Positions 11,001 through 23,000 of a DNA stretch of 33,499 bases are shown here, in pieces. The notes below the pieces were generated by a model that worked only from the letters and a program-made list of their open reading frames with translations, did no database searches and was not told the DNA's origin. The position numbers were made by a program, and so were the translations under genes. This DNA is from Bacteroidota bacterium. GTDB taxonomy: Bacteria; Bacteroidota; Bacteroidia; Bacteroidales; WCHB1-69. How positions within the stretch are numbered: position 1 is the first letter of the stretch; each line of letters begins with the position of its first letter. The stretch covers positions 1 through 33,499 of the forward strand of contig WQTS01000117.1 in the NCBI GenBank assembly GCA_009786185.1. Reading direction: 5' to 3'.

Positions 11001-14000
11001 TCCACAATATAAATGGTACCGGCAATCACAGGGGGAACTACATCTCTATTAATCCTAATGGTATTTATCTCGTAAGTACAGTCGAGGGCATCTTTTACCA
11101 TGATTTGATATACCCCTTCGTATATGATTACTATGGAGTCATATGATGCGGTCGGGTTATCAAACTCACTCCAGGTAAGGCCATGATCCATAGAGTAGCT
11201 GTAAGGCGCTGTACCGTTTTTTACATTCAGGGTAATATATCCGGGAATATTAAGGATACAATATTGTGTAATATTCCCCTTTCGTGCTGTAACTGACAGT
11301 CCATTTTCACCATTTGTTATAATAAAGCTTTCTTCTATTTCCCCACAGTCTCCGAATATACGCAAGGTATGTACTCCTGCACACAAGTCGAACAGTTGGG
11401 TGCTGTAACTTCCAATAAAAGGTCCAACAGCAGGTGTACTGTTATGCTGATAGGAGAATGAATTGCTACCGGTGATGGTAACAATAGCCGAACCATCGCA
11501 TGCTCCGCATTCGGTAGGTATGATGGTATCCATAATCAGCATAAAATCACTTCCATCGTATGTAACACGTACTTCACCGCTGGTTGCCGTACAATTGGGT
11601 GTACCGGAATCTGTTACATCTATTATGTATATGCCCGGATGCAAACCTTCAATCATTCCACCTATAATAGGTTTATTTATAGGTGTCCCATCGCCTTGGC
11701 GCATTGCATATCGATAAGGAGGTGTCCCGCCGGATGCAACAAGTAGTATCATTCCATCGGAAGCATCGCAGCTGGAAGCGGAAGTTGAGGCAATTTGTAC
11801 CGACAAGTCGCTATCGGTGTTACGCAAGACTATTTCATTACTTTCGGCAATGTAACACTGTAAGTTAGTGTTTTTATCCCTTATCTGGATTCGGTAGCTT
11901 CCGGCAGTTAAGCCGGTAATTACGCCATTGGTCAATGCGTCATAATCCATGAAGTTTCCGCTATTGTTTATATCATACTCATAGCCGTTTCCACTTCCGC
12001 CATGTACATAGATACGGATAGCCCCATCATTACCCACGGCACATGTAGGATGTCGGTCTACAAAAATTGAAGCAATGGCTACTTTACTTTCCGGTCTTAT
12101 AATAATATGATCGGTGCTCGCACAGCCATTGGGATAAGTGATCGTAGCAAAATAAATACCCGGGGCAGTAATGGTTGCTGTGCTCGCATTACCCAAACCG
12201 GCAGTCCAAAAATAGCTTTCGCTGCCCGCTTGTTCGGGATTTTTGTTTATTACTTCTACCTCAATCTCCGTGAGATCACAAGTGAGCATGTTAGGCGCAC
12301 CCGGCATCAGGTGGATAATCTCGGCTATGGGGTAAGTTTGATCCACGGTGAGCGTAATTGATGTAGAATCCACACAATAATTACGGTTACGTGTTACGAT
12401 TACCCAATATGTATCCGGCACCGTAGCAAGGTAGGATTGTCTGTAGCCTACAGAGACACCTGCACTGTTTTTCCACTCATAACTGTTGAGTTGCTCTAAT
12501 GGGTCTTCCGCAATATTAGCCGTTAAAGTAATGGTATGATTTGTACAGGTTAAGTGTGTAGTTTCGGGGTAAGTTGTAATCTCCGGCTCCGGCAGATATT
12601 GATCGAATGTTATAAAACGTCTCACTTTAAGTGTATCGCCCAAGAAACAGTCGTCTCCGTAATATGCACGCAATGCGTATTGGCCTTCATACCATATCTC
12701 CAAAGTTGGAGTTTTGTCAGGTAAAGTAATCCAAGGAGTGGTTCTAGTGGGACGATAGTACCAAGTGTAGTCTCTTGCTATACCAAAACCTTCGGTGGTT
12801 TGTATAAAAGGCAATGTTGTTCTACAGTCAACCACCGTATCTCTTCCCAATAACTCGGCCAATCTGGCGCCAAAGTCCATAAAGTTCCAATTCTGTTTTC
12901 GAATCTGTTGCTCTCGTTCAAGCCCGAGGAGGAAGTAATCGTTTGGAGAACAGCCTCCTGTTAATATCGGATCTACATTTTTGACACCGCCAAAGTAAAT
13001 ATTTATCGGGTTACAATATACGGAATTGATGTAAGCCCAATTGCCGCCTTCTGTTTCATCCGTAGAATAAATATAGATAAAACCGCAAGGAGTACCATAG
13101 GCAATAAGTGCATCATTAATATCTAATGTCTTATTCGCAGCAATTCTATTGGTAGAACCGAATGTATATTTTAAAGTATCGAATGTATAGCGCGAATTGG
13201 CATTGGTTATAAGCGTATGCATATTGAGGAATTCCACAGTATGAAACTTAAATGGTCCTGTATTGGTTCCGCTACCCAAGGTTCCCGTATTCAATACGGT
13301 AGTTCCCAACATGATAATGTTATTAAACTCATATCTTCTTGAACCGGTGTTTGCTAAACCTAAGTTTCCGTTTACTGTAATTGTACTATTTACAGCATTC
13401 CATGTAATCAAATCACCATTAAACGTAAAGGATGAACCGGTAGCCAAATTAAGGGTGGCATTTGAAATATTTGCTGTATTTGAAGCACCTAAACTCCATG
13501 AAAGAGAGTTTGCGGTTACGGTAGAGTTAGAAACATCTATGGTTCGCAACTGTGTACCGGAAGCTACATTGAAATATCCCGTACATGTTATATTTTTTCC
13601 ACCGGCATATAAAGATGAGGTGCCGGCTATATCTAAGTTTGACATCCTTAAGCCTCTTCGCAGATAGAGTGAACTGCCGTTGTTTACATTTACTATATTC
13701 CATGCTATAACAACTCCGCAAGTATCCAATACATCATATCGTCCGCCTCCGGTAAAATTGATCTGAGCCGGCATAGGATTAGCAGTAATTCCATTAAAAC
13801 GAATGGTTTGTACGCCTTCTACTTGGCTTGCTCCTCTCATATTAAAAATAATACTAGAATTGGAACTCCATGCGTGTTGAATAGCTCTTATTCCTTGAAC
13901 CAATTCTAATGAGCCGTAAATGTCTATATTACGGGTAGTAGAATTATTGGGAGTGAAAATTCGTGGATTACGTGCACCTGCTTCGGGTGTCCAAATCATA

Positions 14001-17000
14001 TTGAAACAATCTACAGTAGTGAGATCTAAAATCACATCCTGATTGTTTGCTGTAAATGAGTTAACATCAAAAATTACATTATCGTTTTGAGAAGGAATAT
14101 AGTTACATGGATTAGTAAGAGTAGGGCTTACTCCTGACTCACCAATAGACCAGCGATTCCAGTCACTCCAATTACCGGTGCCGCCTACCCAGTAGAAATC
14201 CAAGCGGCCGGGACGCTCTTCCAAAGGAATAAATTCAATATCCACAGCAATATTTTGTCCATTATCCAATCCGTCAAATACTTTCATAATTTGTCCGCCG
14301 CGACAGTCAATACGATAGATGGCAGCACGGAGCAATTCAAAAGGAGGATTGAGTACACTAATCCTGGACGGAGGAGGAATAGGAGTTGTAATAGTACTTC
14401 CTTGTATAACGGTTCTGGTAGGGAATGAGGTTCTACAACCGGTCATTGGTTGAGCTGTGGTAGTAAAAGTTCCCGTGAAAATATATTCATTAGGTAATAT
14501 GTCCGTCTGATCAAAAGTGTAAGTCCTATAAGCTTCCAATACAATATTACGCGCAGTGAATCCGAATGAAAAATATGCTTGGCTGAGGGCACTATTTCCT
14601 CCTCTTGCAAGCGCATAAATATCATTATAACTTACAATCAAACCTGCCATTTGATTAATAGCATAGTATAAATCTACATCATAATAATCCACAGATTGCC
14701 CTGCTGTACCGGTAGTAGTAACATTAAAAGCAATAATTTTGGATCCATCTAAGTTGCAATTTGTTAAGTTATTAAGATTTAACTGCCAATCATTACCATT
14801 AGTAACCTCACTGAGAGTATTGAGGCTAGTACCACAATGTTGAGCGCGATGAACCGGAGTTCCTGTATTATTAGTTAGTATTCTAATTGTAGAGTTAGAA
14901 AAATCTATAGATCTTGCTCCATACAGTGAAGTAGAATTAAAGAAGGAGGTCGTAATATTATGTCCACCGGAAACTAAACTTCCCGAATAATGGTAAAATC
15001 CATGAGTATTAGAGCCACACACCATAGGTTGTGAAAGTATAAAATTATCTTGAAGTGTATAGGTTCCCGAATGATGGAATTCTATACGTTCAAAATTATA
15101 GATAAATCCGCCTGAAGTGATTGTTTCATTACCCGTTGCCCGGAAAATAACTTTAACATTTTGCGGATTATAAGCATAACGACAACCTGTAAAATCGATG
15201 GATCCATAAATTTCTAAATGGTTATTAACAATGAACTGTCCTCTCTTTTCGGGATCGCTCCAAGTAATATGACGAATGCCTGCCGGAATCGTATCGATTA
15301 CTACTTCTTGATTTATTCCGGAAAATGAATTTTGATCAAAAATAGCATGGTCTAAAAATGTAGGGATACAGTTTGCCGGTTCTCCGCCTGAAGTAAATGA
15401 CCACTTGGTTTTATCGAACCAACTGCCGTTATCACCAATCCAATAAAAGTCTCTGGATTGTTCAGGATCGGGAGGAGATGTCCATTGGATAGATCCGGAG
15501 TTCAGACCAATATTATAGTTTTCCGGAGAAGTAAATGCAGGAAAAGTCGGCCCGCTAAATACCACCCTCTGAAAATAGAGGTTGCGTAATTCTTGCGGAG
15601 GCGTACCGGGTGCTATCCGGTTAAAATAAATATTCCCGTTGGTAGAGTGCATTCGGCTGATTCCTTCGCAAGTAAATACCGGCGGAGGGCCTGTAAGTCG
15701 CCCTACGTTAATATAAGGACTTTCAGACACTGAGTAGATGTCGCAAAAATTGTTAATATACCAATTGTTAGCCCTAAGAGCGTTTAGAGCACTTCCATTA
15801 TAAGCGAGATACATTCCTTTAGCTCCCGTAATCAACGTATCTACCGAAAGTCCATTGGTAGTCATTACAACGGTTAAAAGCGTAGGGATTTCGGAATAAG
15901 TTATTTTAGGCAGCATAACAGAAGCCAACAAGTTCGCTTGAATACGCTGATTGACTGTACCCCAAAGAGAAACAACAGTGTTGTTGTTAACAACATATTC
16001 ATTGGCGCGGGTTCCCGTAATACGAAAATCTTGTGCTTCAATAAGCGAACCGGAAATATCTACAATGCGCGTACCTGCAGTAGCAGATCCGACCAAAGAA
16101 AACATCTTAGATTTTATCGGGTTTCCGTTTGAAATAAAGTTTCCGTTAGCAGTCGTAACAGTGATATCAGTTGTAGGGATAATCATCCGGTTATGTGGTA
16201 ATGAATAAGGCGCCGCCGCATTAAATTGAAGAGCTCCGCCGGTAAAATACGTGTCCATTCTATCCAACCCTAAATCAAATAGATAAGGATTCGCAGACTG
16301 TAAAATAGTAGTAGAATTAATAAACCTGGCACCACCGGTAGCAGTTAAACTACTTCTGAAAGTACCTTGCACCCATTCAAAATTGGAATTCCCTTCCACT
16401 GTATAATTTCCGGTCGAATTATAAAGTATACGTATGCTCGAAGGCGACCCTGTTACTATGGCATCTATTCTACCTCCGGAATGTATAAGAGTATTTCCCG
16501 TAATATTAACGGTAATAGTGTAATTTGTTGTACTCCACGATCTTTGTATATTCCATAGCCCTTCATACATAACATCAACATTGCGATTTACTGCAATAGT
16601 ATGACTATAACTACTACTACCCGTATGATTATATGTTCCACTAACTTGCAGGTCTCTGCCAATACTAACATTGCTGTTTGTTATGCTCAAAAGTCCATTG
16701 TTATTTATAATAACATCATTTGTTACGTTAACATTACTAGTACTTAAGCTCCCGGACATCGTAGAAGTGCCATTTATAATCATATTGTTTCCTACAATTA
16801 CACTTGAAGAAGAGTTTATTGAAAAGGTGGAAGTACCATTAATAGTCATATCATTTCCTACAGTTAAACCGCTTACGCTTGAGAGTGTAGAAGTACCGTT
16901 CACAATCATATTATTTCTTACGGAATGAGTACCAGCAGTAAGAGTAAAGGCGCCATTTACAATTAAATCATCGCAACCGGCAGAATTGGTACCTCGAAAT

Positions 17001-20000
17001 GTGGAACCGGCTCCTACTGAAATAGTATCAGAAATAGTAGTTGTACCATTAATAGTCAAGTTGCTAAAATTATTTAGCCAGATATTTCTTGCAGTAGTTG
17101 CAGGTAAAGTAAGTGCACTACTATTGGTAACAATTACATCGCCACCTATTTGGAAGTTAGCCAATGTGGTTATTGTGAAGGTTGCTGCCCCGGATACCGT
17201 AATGTTTTCTGTTCCCCTGAAAGGGATGGCAGCTGCATTAATTGTAATAGTTATTCCCGGGGTTAGGACATTTATACTGTTAAATTCAATCAATGATGCA
17301 CTTCGTGTTGTAAGTGGCATAGTGGCAGGATTTTTCGGATCGGGTGGAAAATATACGTCATCTTCCGGACCGAAAATCAATGCGGGATAAACTCCACTGC
17401 CCGGGAATCCTACTTCCCAATTGTCCACATTATTAAATACGCCATCTCGAAGACCGCCTAACCAATAATAGGCACGATCATTAAATTCATTGGCTACTTG
17501 ATCAAATCTCCAACCTATATTTCCTCCTCCGTTAATACTTCCTCTGGTAGGATAGTCAACACCCGGTCCGGTAATTCGGATTTGAGTCAAGAACAACGTA
17601 TCCATAATTACTGCGCTTTGTCCGTTGGAAGCCATATTCATATTAATGATTGCCTGTGCAGTAGTAGAAGATGATCTTACCGTTAACCAATCAGAAAACC
17701 CTTTTTTCATATAGTCGGCTACGTTTACCGAACTTCCGGCAAATATTACCGTCTGAGCTGCTCCGGGAAGAAACAGCAAGGTATCAGTATTAATTACACC
17801 TGTAGCAGCATTATTGAAAGTAGTATTTCCTTTATTTATAATCAATTTGGAGAAGTTACCATCAAGTATGGTTCCGTTTCCGGCTTCTACCACATTATAC
17901 GTTGTATTTGTATTTCCTGTAAAATTGGTGCCTATCCGTAGTAAAGATCCGGTGGTAACAGGCGCTATCGTATTGCCGGAATAATTCCAAGCGTTATTCA
18001 CGTCAATCACTGCATTGCTTATATTTAACTGCCTTGCATTTGCAGCAGTAGAGGTAAAGTTATTACACAGCAACTCACTGTTGGTCATATCCAAATTTCC
18101 GTTACTAAAAGTATAGGCATTGGTAACTCGAAGCTTAGTGCCGTTAAAAGTTACATTTCCATTAGTATGCCCAAAGGCAAGACAACTCACATCTTTGCCA
18201 TTCAAATCTAAGGTACCGTTTGTAAGTGTAATTGTACCGGGATTTGTCAGGGTTAACGCATCTTCCAAAGTCCAATTTCCTGAAGCATTATTAAATGTAA
18301 AATTACAAGGAATGCGTACATTATTGGTTTTGACTGTTTCGCCTGCCGAACGTGCGCTATTGAATGTGGTTGTTCCTGATCCTGTGAAAGACATTCCGGG
18401 CTGTAACACCAAAGAACCGGAAACAGTAAGACTATTGCCACCCATATTAAAAATAGGGACACCGTTTCCTATCCAAAGCATGCTGTCGCAAACGCCGGTT
18501 GTATTAAGGGTAACCGTTTCTCTGGAATTTAATCCTGAATTTTCATCGAAGATTACCGTATGACTACTTGTAGGGATAAAACAAGCATCAGACTCACCAC
18601 CACTTGTGGTTGACCAGCGGTTGATATCGCTCCAAGCTCCCGGTCCTCCTACCCAATACAAGCGGGTGATAGGACGAATATCCCATCCTATGCTTCCTCC
18701 CAAATCTACTGCTTTTTCTACAGGATAGAGCATTTCGCCATTGATAGTAATTCTGGTGAAATTTATATTTATTAAATCTACTATCGCTCCGGGCGTCATA
18801 ACAATGGTAGCATTAGCTGTAGCAGAGGTAGAATTTAAGACAATTTTTTCCGTACAATTTACAAGATTACGTGTGTTGCCAAAATATTTTCTAATATTAA
18901 CGGAGCCACCATTGGTAATTCTATAGGTATTTCCCATTATCAGTATAAGTGAGTCGGTAGTTATAGTGGTGAGGGCAGTATTACTCGTTAAAAGGGCATT
19001 ATTTCTACTCATAATAATTTTACTGAAATCACCCCCTTGCAATGTGCCTGTACCGGCTTCTACAACATTATATTCATCGGTAGGTCTTCCTGTAAAATTC
19101 GTTGCTACCCTGATTAATGAATTGGCAGTTTCTGTAGTACGGGTTAATGCCAATGAGTTAGCATTAACGTAATCCCAACTTGTAACATCTATGGTAGAAT
19201 TGGTAATATTTAACTGCCGTGGATTATTACCACTGGTTGTAAAAATGCCGCATGTTAAATTTTTTCCATTTAAATTTAAAGCTCCATGTGTAAAGGTAAG
19301 ATCAAAGCGGGTTGTTCCGGTTATAAGTCTTAAGGCATCCTGTAAAATCCATGTTCCATTAGCATTATTAAGCACTATAGCACGGGGAATATTTACATTG
19401 TTAGATATTATGAATTCTCCTGCGCGTGAGCTGTTAAAAGTAATGTTACCGCCCGAGCTTGTAATGGTCATACCGGGTTGTAGCTCTAAAGAACCTGAAA
19501 TAGTAAGAGGCTGGGCTCCCATTACAAAAATAGGGGAGGTGCTTCCGCTTCCTAACCAAAGCATGCTGTCGCAAACGCCGGCTACATTAAGAACAACTCT
19601 ATCGGCATTACCCAAACCTGAGTTATCATCAAAAACTACTGTATTGTTGCTTGAAGGCATTATACATGTACTGGGAGCTCCCCCACTGGTAGTTGACCAA
19701 TGGCTTAAATCATCCCAGTTGCCGGGTCCACCCACCCAATAGTAACGTCCTCCCGGTGCACTGGAGGTAAACGTCCATGCTGTGGCGGGGCTTCCTCCCA
19801 AATTGATAGAATTTGGCAAAGTATAGGGGATATTTCCGGTTGCATTAATATAATAAAGATTTATATTCTTTAAATCCATCTCTGCGCTTGTATTCATAGC
19901 AACGGTAGCCAGAGCGGCTGCACTGGATCTTAACTCAACCCTATCAGCACAATCGGCTAAAGAGCCTGTATTACCAAAATATTCATTAATAGTAACCGTA

Positions 20001-23000
20001 CTTCCACTGGTAATATAGTAAATTTCTCCTTTTTCCAATACCAATGAGTCAGTAGTTACACTACTACCGGTAGTATTAGAAGTTATACTACCTTTATTTT
20101 TATTCATGACAATTTTACTGAAAGTTCCTCCCAGTAAGGTTCCTGCTCCGGCTTCTACTGTACAATAAACATCACTGGGCCTGCCGGTAAAGTTATTCCC
20201 TACCCTAATGAGCGAATTAGCGGTTTCTATCGCATCAATACCGGGACAATACCAATCGGTAACATCAATTGTGGCATTAGCAATATTGAGTTCCACATTT
20301 ATAGCAACGGTTTCTACTATAAACCTTATATTGTTTCTTGTTGTCGTCAGCGAACCGCCAGGAGGTGCGGAAGGATTAATAGCAGTACTGCCATCCACAC
20401 GATAATGTATGGCCTTATTACCTGAAGCCGTATGAGCACGGAAAGTTTGATTACTGCCTGTATTATAACTGCCATGGTTATTAAGTACTGCAACCACTAA
20501 ATTATCGCCGGTATATACAAAGGGCGTACTGAAAGTTATCGTGGACCAAGGTTGAGTATTGTTAAAGGTATGAGAGCCGGTAAACACTGTTTGCATAGCT
20601 GATACCGGTATCCAGTTACTAAAAGTAGAATTGCCGGTATTTCCCAGATAAACAGTTAGGTTATTTTTGGTAGTTGCAACAGTATGAATATATTGGAATG
20701 AAATAGAATTGATTCTTGTACCTGCCGGTATATTTAATTCGGAAGCATCGAAAATTTGTTGTGTATAAGAGTAGTTATAATAGGTATTTACAGGTAGATC
20801 GTAAGTTGTTGTTGTAGCGGTTCCAATAATTCTTTCACCTGATGTACTTGAGCGAAATGTATGGCATTTCACGTAGTTTCCGTTCAAATCAAGAGTACCG
20901 TTTGCTAAGGCGAGTGTTCCTGCCGCCGCTGATAATGATCCCATGGTTAATGAGTCTAATAATGTCCAGCTACCGGCGCCATCAAATGTTATATTACTAT
21001 TAATAACCACCCCATTGGTTTTTACCGTTTCTCCTTCAGGACGATTGCTATCGAACCTAGTGATTCTTCCGGAAGTACCTGTTATGGTCATGCCGTGTTG
21101 TAGTTCCAAAGAACCGGAAATAGTGAGCAGTTGTGCACCCATGGCAAAGATGGGAGCGGCACTGCCTGTCCAAAGCATACTATTACAGAATGCCGGTACA
21201 TTAAGGGTAACAACACTGCTATTACCTAAGCCGGAGTTTCCGTCGAAAATAACAGTATTCTCGCTTGTGGGAAGTACGCAAACATTGGGTGGACCACCAC
21301 TGCTTGTAGACCAGCGGCTTAGATTATTCCAGTTTCCGGTTCCGCCTATCCAATATAGAGGTCCGGTATAAGGCAAGTCTGACTGTACCCATCCGCTGTT
21401 TCCTCCCAAGTCAATAGAGTGTTCAATAGTATAAGGCACACCCGGTCCCGTAATGGCAATATAATAAAGATCTATATTATCCACGTCCACCGTTGAAGGG
21501 GTTCCCATACTAATATTAGCAGCTACGGCATCATGCGATCGCAAAATAATTTTTTCCGTACAGCCTCCGTAAGTTTTAACATTACCAAAAAATTTATTAA
21601 CGGTAACGGTTCTTCCCGCAAACATGCGGTAAGTGTTGTTCATATCTAAAAGCAGCGTGTCGGTAATCACATTGTTAGCGGCAATTGCGGAGTTAATGAT
21701 TCCATTATTTTTATTCATAAACACCTTGCTGAAAGTACCGCCTTGAAGGGTTCCGATTCCGGCTTCTACCACATTGTAATAATCTCCCGGTCTGCCGGTA
21801 AAGTTATTGGCTACTCTAATGAGTGAATTTCCTGTTTCAGTTACTGTTAGCGGCATGTTACCGGTAGTGTATATCCAATTAGACACATCAATGGTGGCAT
21901 TCGCAATATTGAGTTGCCTCAAGGTTGGATTCTCTATCGAAGAGGTAAAATTGGCACACATCAAGTATTTTCCGTTCAAATTCAAAGATCCGTCAAAAAA
22001 TGTGAGGTCATAAATCAAAGATCCGTTGGTTAAGCACAACGAGTCGTGCAAAATCCATTCACAGTTTATATTGCTAAAAAACAGATTTTTAGGAACATTT
22101 ACATTACCAGTTTTAATTCCTTCCTGCGCGCGATCACTTCTAAATAGGATACTTCCTCTTGAACTTCTCACAGTCATGTTGGGCTGTAGTATTAATGAGC
22201 CGGAGAGGGTAAGGTCACTGGTTCCCATATCAAAAATGGGTCTGCTGCTATTTTCCCAAACTATACTATCACAAAATGCAGGCATATCCATAAAAACGAT
22301 ATCGCCATCGTTTAATCCTGAATTTTGGTCAAATACAACGGTAAATTCACTTTCCGGAAGCATACAATAGGTAGGCGCTCCGCCACTCACTGCTGCCCAA
22401 TGAGACAGGTCGCTCCAATTTCCGGCACCTCCTACCCAATAAATACGATTGTTGTCAAAAGGTTCGGGGGGCGTCATAGTCCATCCGCTACTTCCTCCCA
22501 AATCAATAGAGTTTTGCGCAAGATAAGGCCCTTCAGGACCTGTAGCGCGTATATTAGAAAAGTTAACATTTCCTATACCGGATACCATGCCTGCACTCAT
22601 ATTAAACGTAGCAATTGCAGCGGTGGTAGATCTGATATTTACCTTTTTTGGGCAACTTCCCAAAGAGGTTAAATTACCAAGATAGGATCTAATGTTAATA
22701 GTTTGTCCTGCCTGAACATTAAAAGTTTTATCCCATCCGAATAGTAACGTATCTGTTGTTACTCCGGAAGAAAGGGTACCATTATTCCTATCCATAATGA
22801 TCTTGCTGAAAGTACCGGCTGACAAAGTGGTGTTACCGGCTTCTACAACATTATATTGATCTGCTGCTCTACCGGTAAAACTTGCAGTTACTCTGATTAA
22901 TGAATTGGTTGTTACAGGCGCTATAGCAGGATTACACCACCAGCTTGTTGCATCAATTGTTGAATTGGCAATGTTTATTCTTCCGGAAACAGAGAAGGCA

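Noticed and set aside
2842-12068. CRISPR-like or tandem satellite array
   Set aside because: The 1.02-kb period is protein-coding with a conserved frame and diverged copies; there are no short identical repeats with spacers.
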